A stretch of DNA of 56,030 nucleotides from NCBI GenBank assembly GCA_017428215.1, contig JAFRRH010000009.1, positions 1-56,030 on the forward strand, read 5' to 3'. The stretch's first letter is position 1. Every line of letters starts with the position of its first letter. The position numbers were made by a program, and so were the translations under genes. Source of the DNA: Selenomonadaceae bacterium (GTDB lineage: Bacteria > Bacillota > Negativicutes > Selenomonadales > Selenomonadaceae). The notes under the pieces are model-generated. The model was not told the origin of the DNA and did no database searches. It was given only the letters and a program-made list of their open reading frames with translations. This document shows, one piece after another, positions 44,909 through 52,334 of the stretch.

Positions 44909-45985
44909 TTAAAAACCTCCTAACAGCTCACAATAATCGCTACCTAAAATATTTCCTGCGTAATCAACTAAGATTGTGCAGACTTTTAATTTGCCGAAAA
45001 CGTAGCGTTCAGCGCGAAGACTTGCACGCGCCGCAATTTTTTTATAAACACACTCCAAACCGTTCGCCGAAATAATCTGCGCGGCGTCCTCTGTGGTATT
45101 AGCGTCGAGGATTTTTTGAACTTCGCCTGCCGATAAACCTTCCGCCGCAGCATATGCCGCTAAAGTTTCCAATCTGCAATCGGCAACGCGATTATGCGTG
45201 TGAAAAACTCCCGCCGCAACTTTAGCCAACTTGCCGAGATGTCCGCACAAGATTATTTGCTTAATCTGCCGTTCAGCCGCCGCCTCCAACATGAAGCCGA
45301 TAAAGTTGCTCGTCTGAATTATCGCGCCGTCATCAAAGCCAAATTTTTTTGCAATAGTCTCGCCGATTTTGCCTGGCACGAAAACTAACGTCTCGAAACC
45401 CGCCGCCTTAGCCACGTCGATTTGAGGAACGAGCGAATTTTTAAAAGCCTCCTCACTCATTGGACGCAATACTCCCGTTGTGCCGATTATTGATAAACCG
45501 CCTTCGACGCCCAAAATCGGATTTAAAGTTTTCTTAGCAAGTTCGACGCCAGCGGGAATTGAAATTTCTACCTCAAGCCCGCCGATATTGAATTCCGCCG
45601 CGACATTTTGAATCAGCTTGCGTGGACCGGGATTAATGGCAGGCTCACCGACGGGAAGTTGAAGTCCTGCCTTTGTAATTCTGCCAACGCCCAAACCTGC
45701 GCGGAAAATAATTTCATCGCCGAAAATTTTTTTTACCGTCGTGAAAATGGATACGCCGTTGGTAATATCGGGGTCGTCGCCCGAAAATTTTACAACTTCT
45801 GCGCGGACGCTCTCAGAAATTTTTTCGACATTTTTAACGGGAATTTTTAGAGGTGTGCCGTCAAGCGCGATAATTTCTACGCCGTCAACAATTTCGCTAG
45901 CCGTCATAAGAATCAACGCCGCTTTGACGCCTGCCGCCGCGCAGGCTCCCGTTGTGTAGCCGCTCCGAAGTTTATCTGTTGTCAT
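44909..45985 (-). CDS. cbiD: Cobalt-precorrin-5B (C1)-methyltransferase
   Basis: C1 methylation step of anaerobic cobalamin synthesis. The protein starts KLRSGYTTGACAAAGVKAAL, as CbiD does, and contains DDPDITNGVSIFTTVK, NPGPRKLIQNVAAEF and LSIIGTTGVLRPMSEEAF, then the HTHNRVADCRLETLAAY region. The true start is ATG 45985 (358 residues); the longer frame has no ribosome site. It overlaps the rfbB end by 14 bases, an unusual partnership. No other cbi gene is in the window. Confidence 0.93.
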   Translation of the reverse strand: MTTDKLRSGYTTGACAAAGVKAALILMTASEIVDGVEIIALDGTPLKIPVKNVEKISESVRAEVVKFSGDDPDITNGVSIFTTVKKIFGDEIIFRAGLGVGRITKAGLQLPVGEPAINPGPRKLIQNVAAEFNIGGLEVEISIPAGVELAKKTLNPILGVEGGLSIIGTTGVLRPMSEEAFKNSLVPQIDVAKAAGFETLVFVPGKIGETIAKKFGFDDGAIIQTSNFIGFMLEAAAERQIKQIILCGHLGKLAKVAAGVFHTHNRVADCRLETLAAYAAAEGLSAGEVQKILDANTTEDAAQIISANGLECVYKKIAARASLRAERYVFGKLKVCTILVDYAGNILGSDYCELLGGF

Positions 45986-46991
45986 ACATTTTGGCGTAAT
46001 AATTTTTATACTCGCCGCTGATAATTTTTTCCCACCAATCGCGATTTTCCAGATACCACGCAACAGTTTTCTTTATGCCGTCGTCGAATTTAGTTTGCGG
46101 CGTCCAACCAAGCTCGTTAGAAATTTTCGTCGGGTCAATGGCGTAGCGTTGGTCATGTCCTTTGCGGTCGGTGACGAATTCGATTAAGTCCTCGCTCTTG
46201 CCAAGAATTTTAAGGATAGTTTTTACAACGTCTAAATTCGTACGCTCGTTGTGCCCGCCGATATTGTAAACTTCGCCGACGGTGCCCTTGCGAATAATTA
46301 AATCAATCGCCGCGCAGTGATCCTCAACGTAGAGCCAATCACGAACGTTAATTCCCTTGCCGTAGACGGGCAACTTTTTATCGTGTAGCGCGTTGATAAT
46401 CATCAGCGGAATTAATTTTTCTGGAAAATGATACGGTCCGTAATTATTCGAGCAACGGCTAATCGTCGCGGGGATTTTATATGTGCGTTGATAAGCTTGA
46501 ACGAGCAAATCGGCGGCGGCTTTACTTGCGGAGTAGGGGCTTGACGTGTGTAAATTTGTCGTCTCGGTAAAAAATAAATCGGGACGGTCAAGCGGCAAGT
46601 CGCCGTAAACTTCATCGGTTGAAACTTGATGAAAACGTTTAATCCCAAATTTCCTGCAGGCGTCGAGTAAAACACTCGTGCCGATAATGTTCGTGCGCAA
46701 GAAAAGTTCGGGGTCTTCAATCGAACGGTCAACGTGACTTTCCGCCGCGAAATTTACGACGACATCGGGCTTTTCTTCCTCAAAAAGTTTATAAACAGCC
46801 TCGCGGTCGGCAATGTCGCCACGAATAAATTTAAAATTTTTATTAGCTTGTGCGTCTGCTAAAGTCTCAAGGTTGCCGGCGTAAGTGAGCTTGTCGAGGC
46901 AAATAATTTTGTCGTCAGCGTGGTTATTAAGTTCATAGTAAACAAAATTACTGCCGATAAAACCTGCGCCGCCTGTTACAATAATAGTCAT
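45972..46991 (-). CDS. rfbB: dTDP-glucose 4,6-dehydratase
   Basis: Second step of dTDP-rhamnose synthesis. The 339-residue extended short-chain dehydrogenase has GGAGFIGSNFV, FAAESHVDRSIED, the catalytic STDEVYG and YSASKAAADLL, then SRCSNNYGPYHFPEKLIPL. ATG 46991 follows GGAGGG; the longer frame upstream crosses the rplT terminator and is not coding. A promoter-like TATAAT lies at 47025-47020. Partner gene rfbD is elsewhere in the window. Confidence 0.95.
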   Translation of the reverse strand: MTIIVTGGAGFIGSNFVYYELNNHADDKIICLDKLTYAGNLETLADAQANKNFKFIRGDIADREAVYKLFEEEKPDVVVNFAAESHVDRSIEDPELFLRTNIIGTSVLLDACRKFGIKRFHQVSTDEVYGDLPLDRPDLFFTETTNLHTSSPYSASKAAADLLVQAYQRTYKIPATISRCSNNYGPYHFPEKLIPLMIINALHDKKLPVYGKGINVRDWLYVEDHCAAIDLIIRKGTVGEVYNIGGHNERTNLDVVKTILKILGKSEDLIEFVTDRKGHDQRYAIDPTKISNELGWTPQTKFDDGIKKTVAWYLENRDWWEKIISGEYKNYYAKMYDNR

Positions 46992-47019
46992 GAAAATTTC
47001 CCTCCAAAATTTTTTTCTG

Positions 47020-47048
47020 ATTATAACAAAAAAAATCCTAAAACAAAA
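47020..47048 (-). promoter_or_regulatory. Probable promoter of rfbB-cbiD
   Basis: Minus strand: TTTTGT (47048-47043), 17-base spacer, TATAAT (47025-47020). The -35 is poor and overlaps the T-run of the rplT terminator. Confidence 0.45.
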
Positions 47049-47073
47049 TCCCCCGGCTTGAACCGTAGGGATT
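47041..47073 (-). terminator. Terminator of the infC-rpmI-rplT operon
   Basis: On the minus strand AATCCC (47073-47068) pairs with GGGATT (47052-47047), followed by TTTTGTTTT. Confidence 0.72.
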
Positions 47074-47100
47074 GTGTTTGGTTTAATTTTTATGTACACG

Positions 47101-47454
47101 TCAAATATTTTCTTTAGCAACGGCAACGAGCTTTTCAAAAGCCGCCGCGTCGTTAACGGCAAGTTCAGCCATCATTTTTCTATCGACGGCAACGCCCGCC
47201 TTAGTCAAGCCGCAGATTAATTTGCTGTAGGAAATTCCGTTGATACGAGCCGCCGCATTGATACGGGCAATCCACAGACGACGGAATTCACGCTTTTTAA
47301 CTCTACGGTCGCGGTGCGCGTATTGTCCCGCCTTCATGATTGATTCGTTAGCTTTTTTAAATTGTTTACTCCTCGCGCCGCGATAACCTTTAGCGAGCTT
47401 GAGGATTTTTTTATGGCGTTTATGTGCTGTGACGCCGGTTTTTACTCTTGGCAA
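47101..47454 (-). CDS. rplT: 50S ribosomal protein L20
   Basis: The 117-residue protein is the standard length and carries [40 protein letters not shown] and the globular [14 protein letters not shown]20 binds 23S rRNA and in many bacteria represses its own operon through the infC leader. The start is TTG 47454, nine bases after AAGGAGG. It is the last gene of infC-rpmI-rplT. Confidence 0.98.
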   Translation of the reverse strand: MPRVKTGVTAHKRHKKILKLAKGYRGARSKQFKKANESIMKAGQYAHRDRRVKKREFRRLWIARINAAARINGISYSKLICGLTKAGVAVDRKMMAELAVNDAAAFEKLVAVAKENI

Positions 47455-47478
47455 GATAATTACCTCCTTTGGATAAAA

Positions 47479-47676
47479 TTAAGCGTAAGGGAGCATTTTC
47501 CTCACGCGAGCTTTGTCCGCCGCCGATGCCAGCGTCGCTTTGCGGAGATTTCTCTTGCGTTTACGAGTTTTCTTTTCCAAAATATGGCTCTTATATGCTT
47601 TGTTGCGCTTGAATTCGCCGCTACCGGTCAAGTGGAAGCGTTTAGCTGCTGCGCGATGTGTCTTGATTTTGGGCAC
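47479..47676 (-). CDS. rpmI: 50S ribosomal protein L35
   Basis: A 65-residue basic protein: [19 protein letters not shown] and a C-terminal basic helix region. The start is GTG 47676, with GGAGGGG eight bases upstream. The first 35 bases overlap the infC 3' end in another frame, so it is translationally coupled. Confidence 0.97.
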   Translation of the reverse strand: MPKIKTHRAAAKRFHLTGSGEFKRNKAYKSHILEKKTRKRKRNLRKATLASAADKARVRKMLPYA

Positions 47677-48238
47677 CTGTGTCCCCTCCTTTTGTCGGTG
47701 TAGTCTTCTTTGTCTTTTGCGCCTTCTGTGCCTTAGGAGAGAGAATCATCGTCATATTTTTGCCCTCAAGTTTGGCGGCACGCTCAACCGTCACGACTTC
47801 TTCCATAGCTTTGGCGAGTTTATCCAAAACTTCGCTACCCAATTCGGGGTGTGACAGCTCCCGCCCGCGAAACATTATCGTAACTTTGACTTTATTGCCC
47901 TCTTCGATAAAGCGTTGCGCGTTTTTGAGCTTAACTTCAAAGTCGTGCTGTTCGATATTCGGACGAAGTTTGACTTCCTTAATCGTGATGATTTTTTGTT
48001 TCTTGCGAACTTCCTTTTCGCGCTTCTGCTGTTCATAACGATATTTGCCGAAATCCATAATACGGCAGACAGGCGGTCTTGCTTTGGGCGCGACTTCCAC
48101 CAAGTCAAGATGTTTTTCTTCGGCAAGTCTAAGCGCGTCCCGCGTCAGCATAACGCCGAGTTGTTCTCCGTTCGCGTCAGTAACTCGAACTTCGCGAATA
48201 CGAATCTCCTCATTGATTCTCAAAGTGTCCCTACTAAT
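47642..48238 (-). CDS. infC: Translation initiation factor IF-3, probable AUU start
   Basis: Initiation factor that dissociates 70S ribosomes and checks start codons. The family sequence [21 protein letters not shown], the linker and the C-terminal domain ([30 protein letters not shown]) are clear. AGGAGGTG at 48253-48246 is placed seven bases before an in-frame ATT at 48238, whereas the first TTG (48223) is 23 bases away. IF-3 genes classically use AUU for self-regulation, so I place the start there (198 residues). The C terminus has an unusual 20-residue polar tail that overlaps rpmI. Confidence 0.9.
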   Translation of the reverse strand: MSRDTLRINEEIRIREVRVTDANGEQLGVMLTRDALRLAEEKHLDLVEVAPKARPPVCRIMDFGKYRYEQQKREKEVRKKQKIITIKEVKLRPNIEQHDFEVKLKNAQRFIEEGNKVKVTIMFRGRELSHPELGSEVLDKLAKAMEEVVTVERAAKLEGKNMTMILSPKAQKAQKTKKTTPTKGGDTGAQNQDTSRSS

Positions 48239-48378
48239 TGAAATACACCTCCTGTGGCGCGTTGAAAAAAATTAAAGGCGGCTTGTAAGCCACCCGCGAT
48301 TCCCATAGAAAAATTTCTTACAACCGCGCCAACTCATTTAAGGTCGACGGGTGAGAAGCGCAGGCTTCTGCTTAACGC
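48239..48378 (-). promoter_or_regulatory. Structured infC leader, L20-leader-like attenuator
   Basis: About 140 bases from the start of transcription to infC. AGAAGC/GCTTCT forms an early hairpin (48369-48354). GGTGGC/GCCGCC (48294-48277) followed by a T-rich stretch (48276-48264) looks like an intrinsic terminator. GGCGCGGTTG (48330-48321) can pair with CAACGCGCC (48264-48256) just before the ribosome site, an alternative fold. This agrees with L20-controlled leaders of infC operons in Firmicutes. The match to that RNA family is from memory and untested. Confidence 0.62.
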
Positions 48379-48383
48379 GCCAA

Positions 48384-48412
48384 AGTTTATCACAGCGGCT
48401 AAACTCTGTCAA
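48384..48412 (-). promoter_or_regulatory. Promoter of infC-rpmI-rplT
   Basis: Minus strand: perfect TTGACA (48412-48407), 17-base spacer, TAAACT (48389-48384). Confidence 0.85.
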
Positions 48413-48422
48413 GGCAACAACC

Positions 48423-48451
48423 TTGCAACTAAAATGATTTAATGTTAAAAT
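48423..48451 (+). promoter_or_regulatory. Promoter of the 48482 gene
   Basis: TTGCAA (48423-48428), 17-base spacer, TAAAAT (48446-48451), then GCGGAGG and ATG 48482. It is divergent from the infC promoter. Confidence 0.65.
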
Positions 48452-48481
48452 CGCGAAAAGTTTTAAAGCGGAGGCTGTAAA

Positions 48482-49222
48482 ATGAATAGCAGTGAAAACG
48501 CTTATGCAAGTGCATTGTTTTTCGCGCTGATAAGTTTAGGTGCGCTATTAAAGTTGAATGACATTGCCGGCTGTCTTATCGGCGCGGGCAGTGCTCTTTT
48601 GGCGGCGATAAGTTTACGGCGTGCACTCGTCAAAGCGGCTCAAGATAACGAAGAAAATTTTCAGCGCATGGAAATTCAATTCCAACAGCTCCGCAGTAAA
48701 ATTATCGAAACTTCCGAAGTTAATATCACGGCAATGACTTCCGTAAACAACGCCGCGCAACTTGTGCAAGATAATATGCAAGTTATTCGCGTAATGCTTG
48801 CCGACCTTGCCCAATTAACGCAGTTCGCCGAATTAACCGAAGAATTTCAGTCAACCATTGCAAGCCTCGATGAAAATTCTGCCGCACTCAATTTGACACT
48901 GGAAAGAGAATTTGGGAAGCTCCACGCGGTTGAAGCGGCGATTACCAGTCTCGACGAAAATTCTGCCGCGCTTAATTTGACTATGGAAAGAGAATTTGAA
49001 AAGCTCCGTATGATTGAGGAGACGAATAAAGAATGCCTCCAAAATATCCTGAAACTTTTGCAAGTATTACAGAATCCGGCTTATACGCAGGACATGGAAA
49101 AAATTAATTCGTCGATTAATAAGCTCAGCGAACAATTTAAAAATTTGATAGAGGGAAGCCAACCTGCCTTGAATCAAAAAGATTTAAATCTGCTAAAGAA
49201 AATTGCCGCGAAAATAAAATAA
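48482..49222 (+). CDS. Membrane-anchored coiled-coil protein with internal repeat
   Basis: 246 residues. Two hydrophobic segments occupy residues 8-48 (ASALFFALISLGALL, GCLIGAGSALLAAISL), and the rest is a long helical coiled coil. A unit of about 28 residues is duplicated in tandem: ASLDENSAALNLTLEREFGK and TSLDENSAALNLTMEREFEK, also near-identical in DNA. It resembles methyl-accepting or apolipoprotein-like coiled coils only in general shape, and I do not recognise a family. It has its own promoter and good ribosome site. A GCGCC/GGCGC hairpin follows without T-run. Confidence 0.7.
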   Translation: MNSSENAYASALFFALISLGALLKLNDIAGCLIGAGSALLAAISLRRALVKAAQDNEENFQRMEIQFQQLRSKIIETSEVNITAMTSVNNAAQLVQDNMQVIRVMLADLAQLTQFAELTEEFQSTIASLDENSAALNLTLEREFGKLHAVEAAITSLDENSAALNLTMEREFEKLRMIEETNKECLQNILKLLQVLQNPAYTQDMEKINSSINKLSEQFKNLIEGSQPALNQKDLNLLKKIAAKIK

Positions 49223-49261
49223 ACGCGCCGGATTTGGCGCATTGATAAAGGAGCGGAAAAA

Positions 49262-49882
49262 ATGATTCTTACTGTAGAAGTTTTCGGCGTCATTGACGAG
49301 AACGCCTATTTTTTTATCGACGACGCTACTAATCACGGATTTTTAATCGACCCTGGTGCAGAGGCTGATAAGCTTTTAAAAATCGTCGACGAGCACAACT
49401 TTACGATAGAAAAAATTTTGTTGACGCATGGGCACTTTGATCATATTGGCGCAGTCAACGAGATTCAACGCGCTCTGAAAATTCCCGTGTGCATGAGCAA
49501 GGGCGGCAATTACTACGCCAAAGACCCCGCGATAAATTGTTCGGGATTTGTCGGAGAGCCGATTATCCTTGACGATGTGACTTGCCTTGACGATTACACC
49601 GAAATTGCTTTGGACGCGAATAAAAATTTTAACGTCAAGCTAATTCCGGCACCAGGTCACACGCTCGACGGCGCGATTTATTACAGCTCCAAAGAGGGCG
49701 TCGCGTTCGTCGGTGATACGATTTTTTGCGGCAGTTATGGACGAGTTGACTTGCCCGGCGGCAGTGGACGCGACCTCATGACTACGATTAGAGATGTAGT
49801 TTTCGCCCTGCCCGACGAAACGATTTTATACACTGGACACGGTTTAGAAACTACAGTTGCCGCCGAAAAAATGTGGTACTAA
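49262..49882 (+). CDS. Metallo-beta-lactamase-fold hydrolase (glyoxalase II-like)
   Basis: A 206-residue hydrolase with the zinc motif THGHFDHIGAVNEIQ, the later His in PAPGHTLDGAIYY, the Asp in FVGDTIFCGSYGRVDLPGG and GHGLETT. Short MBL proteins of this kind are often annotated as YcbL/glyoxalase II-like, acting on thioesters. The substrate is not determined. Ribosome site AAGGAGCGG before ATG 49262. Its 3' end overlaps the convergent HMA-like gene by four bases. Confidence 0.9.
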   Translation: MILTVEVFGVIDENAYFFIDDATNHGFLIDPGAEADKLLKIVDEHNFTIEKILLTHGHFDHIGAVNEIQRALKIPVCMSKGGNYYAKDPAINCSGFVGEPIILDDVTCLDDYTEIALDANKNFNVKLIPAPGHTLDGAIYYSSKEGVAFVGDTIFCGSYGRVDLPGGSGRDLMTTIRDVVFALPDETILYTGHGLETTVAAEKMWY

Positions 49883-50121
49883 ATATCAGCCTCGACGCCG
49901 TGATTGTCGAAGACTTTAAGAATTTCGCGGAGTTTAGTTTTTTCGGGGTTGTAGTCAATGGTCGTTTCGCCGTCGTGCGCGTGAATGTGAACGTACAACA
50001 CGCCCGCCAAACCGAGCAAACTTTTTTCGACAGCCGACGCATTTTCTTGCGTATAACCTTTAGCGGTGAATTGCAAACGGGTATTGCCGCCGCCTTCGCC
50101 GCAACCGCATTCTTTGCACAT
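49879..50121 (-). CDS. Small HMA-like protein with N-terminal Cys cluster
   Basis: An 80-residue protein. It begins MCKECGCGEGGGN (three Cys), followed by a ferredoxin-like betaalphabeta-type unit (LLGLAGVLYVHIHAHDGETT, LREILKVFDNHGVEADI) that resembles the heavy-metal-associated fold but lacks the usual metal CXXC in the first loop. The metal site may instead be the N-terminal cysteines. It has its own promoter (50185-50157). Metal binding or chaperone role is inference. Confidence 0.72.
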   Translation of the reverse strand: MCKECGCGEGGGNTRLQFTAKGYTQENASAVEKSLLGLAGVLYVHIHAHDGETTIDYNPEKTKLREILKVFDNHGVEADI

Positions 50122-50156
50122 AATTTAAACACCTCGCTGAAAATTTTTACTGCCGA

Positions 50157-50185
50157 ATTATACAGCGCGAAAAATTCTTTCACAA
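50157..50185 (-). promoter_or_regulatory. Promoter of the HMA-like gene
   Basis: Minus strand: TTGTGA (50185-50180), 17-base spacer, TATAAT (50162-50157). Confidence 0.65.
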
Positions 50186-50212
50186 GCCCCGCGCAGGGTT
50201 CAAGGAGGACGT

Positions 50213-50572
50213 ATGACAAAACTTTTACTGGTATTTATAGGCGGCGGCTTAGGAGCAGTGTCGCGCTTTTTAGTGACGACTGCATTAGCCGGTAAGCTCG
50301 GCAATTTCCCATTGGGCACGCTTACAGCAAATTTTTTCGGTAGTTTGTTAATGGGATTAGTCGTGGGAATTTTGGCGGGACGATATGAGTCGGTGCGCTT
50401 ATTCGTCGCAGTGGGATTTTTAGGCGGCTTCACGACGTTTTCGAGTTTTTCGGCTGAAACGCTTGCTTTGATTCAAGGCGGGCAAATTTTTTCTGCTACA
50501 GTCAATATTGTCGTCAGCGTAGTTGCAGGGTTGCTTGCGTGCGCTGTCGGCTTAAAAATAGGAGGAGCTTAA
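50213..50572 (+). CDS. crcB: Fluoride ion exporter CrcB/FluC
   Basis: A 119-residue four-span membrane protein forming a dual-topology dimer channel for F-. Conserved parts are GGGLGAVSRF, GTLTANFFGSLLMG (pore Asn) and the Phe-box segment GFLGGFTTFSSFSAE. AAGGAGG precedes ATG 50213. A single crcB copy is seen here and no fluoride riboswitch is visible in the 90-base upstream gap. The cysteine hydrolase gene follows after one base. Confidence 0.94.
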   Translation: MTKLLLVFIGGGLGAVSRFLVTTALAGKLGNFPLGTLTANFFGSLLMGLVVGILAGRYESVRLFVAVGFLGGFTTFSSFSAETLALIQGGQIFSATVNIVVSVVAGLLACAVGLKIGGA

Positions 50573-50573
50573 C

Positions 50574-51104
50574 ATGGCAAAAGCATTAATTATCATCGAT
50601 ATGCAAAATGATTTCGTGACGGGACCGCTCGGCACAAAAGAGGCTCGCGAAATGGTTCCGCGTCTCGTAAAAAAATTGGAGGCGATTGTCGAAGAGGGCG
50701 CGATTGATTTAATCTTCACGCAGGACACGCACGCCGATAACTACTTGGAAACGCAGGAAGGCAGAAATTTGCCCGTCAAACACTGCATAAAGAAAACTGA
50801 CGGCTGGCAGATTATCCCAGAACTGCAGAAATTTACGGCGCGAGCAAAGGCGGTTATCGAGAAAAAAGCGTTCGGTTCGACGCGCTTGCCGTCCCTTATC
50901 AAGCCTTACGAAGTTATCGAGTTTGCGGGCGTGTGCACTGATGTTTGTATAGTGTCAAATGCGCTCTTAGTTAAGGCGTTTTATCCTGAACAGCGCGTTC
51001 AAATCGACGCCGCTTGTTGTGCGGGTTCTTCCCCCGAAGCTCATCAAAAAGCTCTTGACGTTATGAGAAATTGCCAATGCAAAATTATTAATGAAGGAAA
51101 TTAA
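50574..51104 (+). CDS. Isochorismatase-like cysteine hydrolase (nicotinamidase-related)
   Basis: A 176-residue hydrolase with the catalytic triad: Asp in IIIDMQNDFVTG, Lys in VIEKKAFGST and Cys in GVCTDVCIVSNAL. FTQDTHADNYLETQEG and LPVKHC supply the metal-binding region. The pattern fits nicotinamidase/PncA-like enzymes in NAD salvage, though related amidases cannot be ruled out. AGGAGG lies within the crcB end, so it is coupled to crcB. Confidence 0.88.
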   Translation: MAKALIIIDMQNDFVTGPLGTKEAREMVPRLVKKLEAIVEEGAIDLIFTQDTHADNYLETQEGRNLPVKHCIKKTDGWQIIPELQKFTARAKAVIEKKAFGSTRLPSLIKPYEVIEFAGVCTDVCIVSNALLVKAFYPEQRVQIDAACCAGSSPEAHQKALDVMRNCQCKIINEGN

Positions 51105-51155
51105 ATCTGCGCGGCGAAAATTACCAAAAACTTTTTGAGAAAGGGAAGAAAGTTT

Positions 51156-52334
51156 ATGGGGGCTAATGATGCGGCAATTAAGGAGGCGTTAAAGAAACTT
51201 CGCCTGAATAAAGAACAGCAAAAGGCGGCTGACGACGCGGCAATTAAAAAAGCCCTCGTCACGATAAAAGTAATCGGCGTGGGCGGCGGCGGCAATAGCG
51301 TTCTCAACAGAATTGCTGAAAGTGATTTTTTGGAGATTGAATTAATCGCGGTAAATACCGATGTGCACGCGCTAAGATATTCTAAAGAAAAAATTAGAAC
51401 GGTGCAAATTGGCGAAAATATTACTAGAGGACGCGGTACAGGCGGCAAAGTTGAACTCGGCGAGCAGGCGGCTAAAAGTGATTCCGAACGCCTCAAGGAA
51501 ATAATGAACGGCGCAGACATGATTTTTATAACGGCGGGCATGGGCGGCGGCACGGGAACTGGTGCGGCTCCTGTCGTGGCGCGTTTAGCTAAGGAACTCG
51601 GTATGTTAACTGTCGGTGTCGTTACGGTTCCATTTGGCTTTGAAGGCATTCGTAAACAGCGCATTGCCAACGAGGGTATCGTCCGTATACAGTCTTATAT
51701 GGACGCGCTGATTGTCGTTAAAAATGATAACTTGATGAAGCTCCCTGAAAACAAAAATCTTTCTATGGTCACTGCTTTTAATGCGGCGGATTCAGTTTTG
51801 CGCCAGGCGATTCGTTGTGTTGCTGAACTGATTTTGACAATCGGCGTTATTAATGTTGACTTCGCCGATATGACGACGATTTTCCGTCAAAGTGAGTCGA
51901 GTGACGCTATACTTGGCATTGGGCGCAGTAATATCAGCGCGGTGCAAGCCGTCAAAGAGGCGATTAATAGCCCGCTGATTGACAAATCGCTAAAAGGTGC
52001 ACGCGGAATTATTTTGAACATTACCGGCGATGAAACGCTCCCGATTCACGACGTGAACGCCGCCGCCAGTTACATTTTCAGCCAAACAGAAGACGACGTT
52101 AATATAATTTTGGGCACGGTTATTGATAAGAGTATGAACGGCACGATTCAAGCTACGATTATCGCGACGGATTTCGCTGACAGCCTCGCACTGAAATCGC
52201 CAACAGTAGCAGTTCCCAAGTCAACAGTTACTGTGTCGAAAGGTTTTAACTTTGAAGCTCCTAAGCCCCCGCCTCAACCCGAAAATAAATTTCAAATGCC
52301 GACGTTCACTTTCCGCCCGCGTGATAAAAAATGA
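51156..52334 (+). CDS. Divergent FtsZ paralogue
   Basis: A 392-residue tubulin/FtsZ GTPase. IKVIGVGGGGNSVLNRI, the tubulin signature GMGGGTGTGAAPVVA and the T7 loop NVDFADMTTIF are intact, so GTP binding and hydrolysis are likely. It departs from standard FtsZ in the region after NTD (RYSKEKIRTVQIGENITRGR), and in VKNDNLMKLPENKNLSMV. It has about 40 extra N-terminal residues with a doubled DAAIK-KAL element. It ends MPTFTFRPRDKK, a weak version of the FtsZ tail. It lies outside any division cluster. Start 51156 fits AAGGGAAG. It may be a second FtsZ with a special role. Confidence 0.85.
   Translation: MGANDAAIKEALKKLRLNKEQQKAADDAAIKKALVTIKVIGVGGGGNSVLNRIAESDFLEIELIAVNTDVHALRYSKEKIRTVQIGENITRGRGTGGKVELGEQAAKSDSERLKEIMNGADMIFITAGMGGGTGTGAAPVVARLAKELGMLTVGVVTVPFGFEGIRKQRIANEGIVRIQSYMDALIVVKNDNLMKLPENKNLSMVTAFNAADSVLRQAIRCVAELILTIGVINVDFADMTTIFRQSESSDAILGIGRSNISAVQAVKEAINSPLIDKSLKGARGIILNITGDETLPIHDVNAAASYIFSQTEDDVNIILGTVIDKSMNGTIQATIIATDFADSLALKSPTVAVPKSTVTVSKGFNFEAPKPPPQPENKFQMPTFTFRPRDKK

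Noticed and set aside
45986..46063. Longer cbiD start at 46063
   Set aside because: The extension lies inside rfbB and has no ribosome site; conserved CbiD sequence begins at 45985.
46992..47162. Longer rfbB start at 47162
   Set aside because: The extra 57 codons run through the rplT end and its terminator; GGAGGG places the start at 46991.
50122..50212. Fluoride riboswitch before crcB
   Set aside because: The 90-base gap mainly holds the promoter of the opposite gene and no pattern of the riboswitch core was found.
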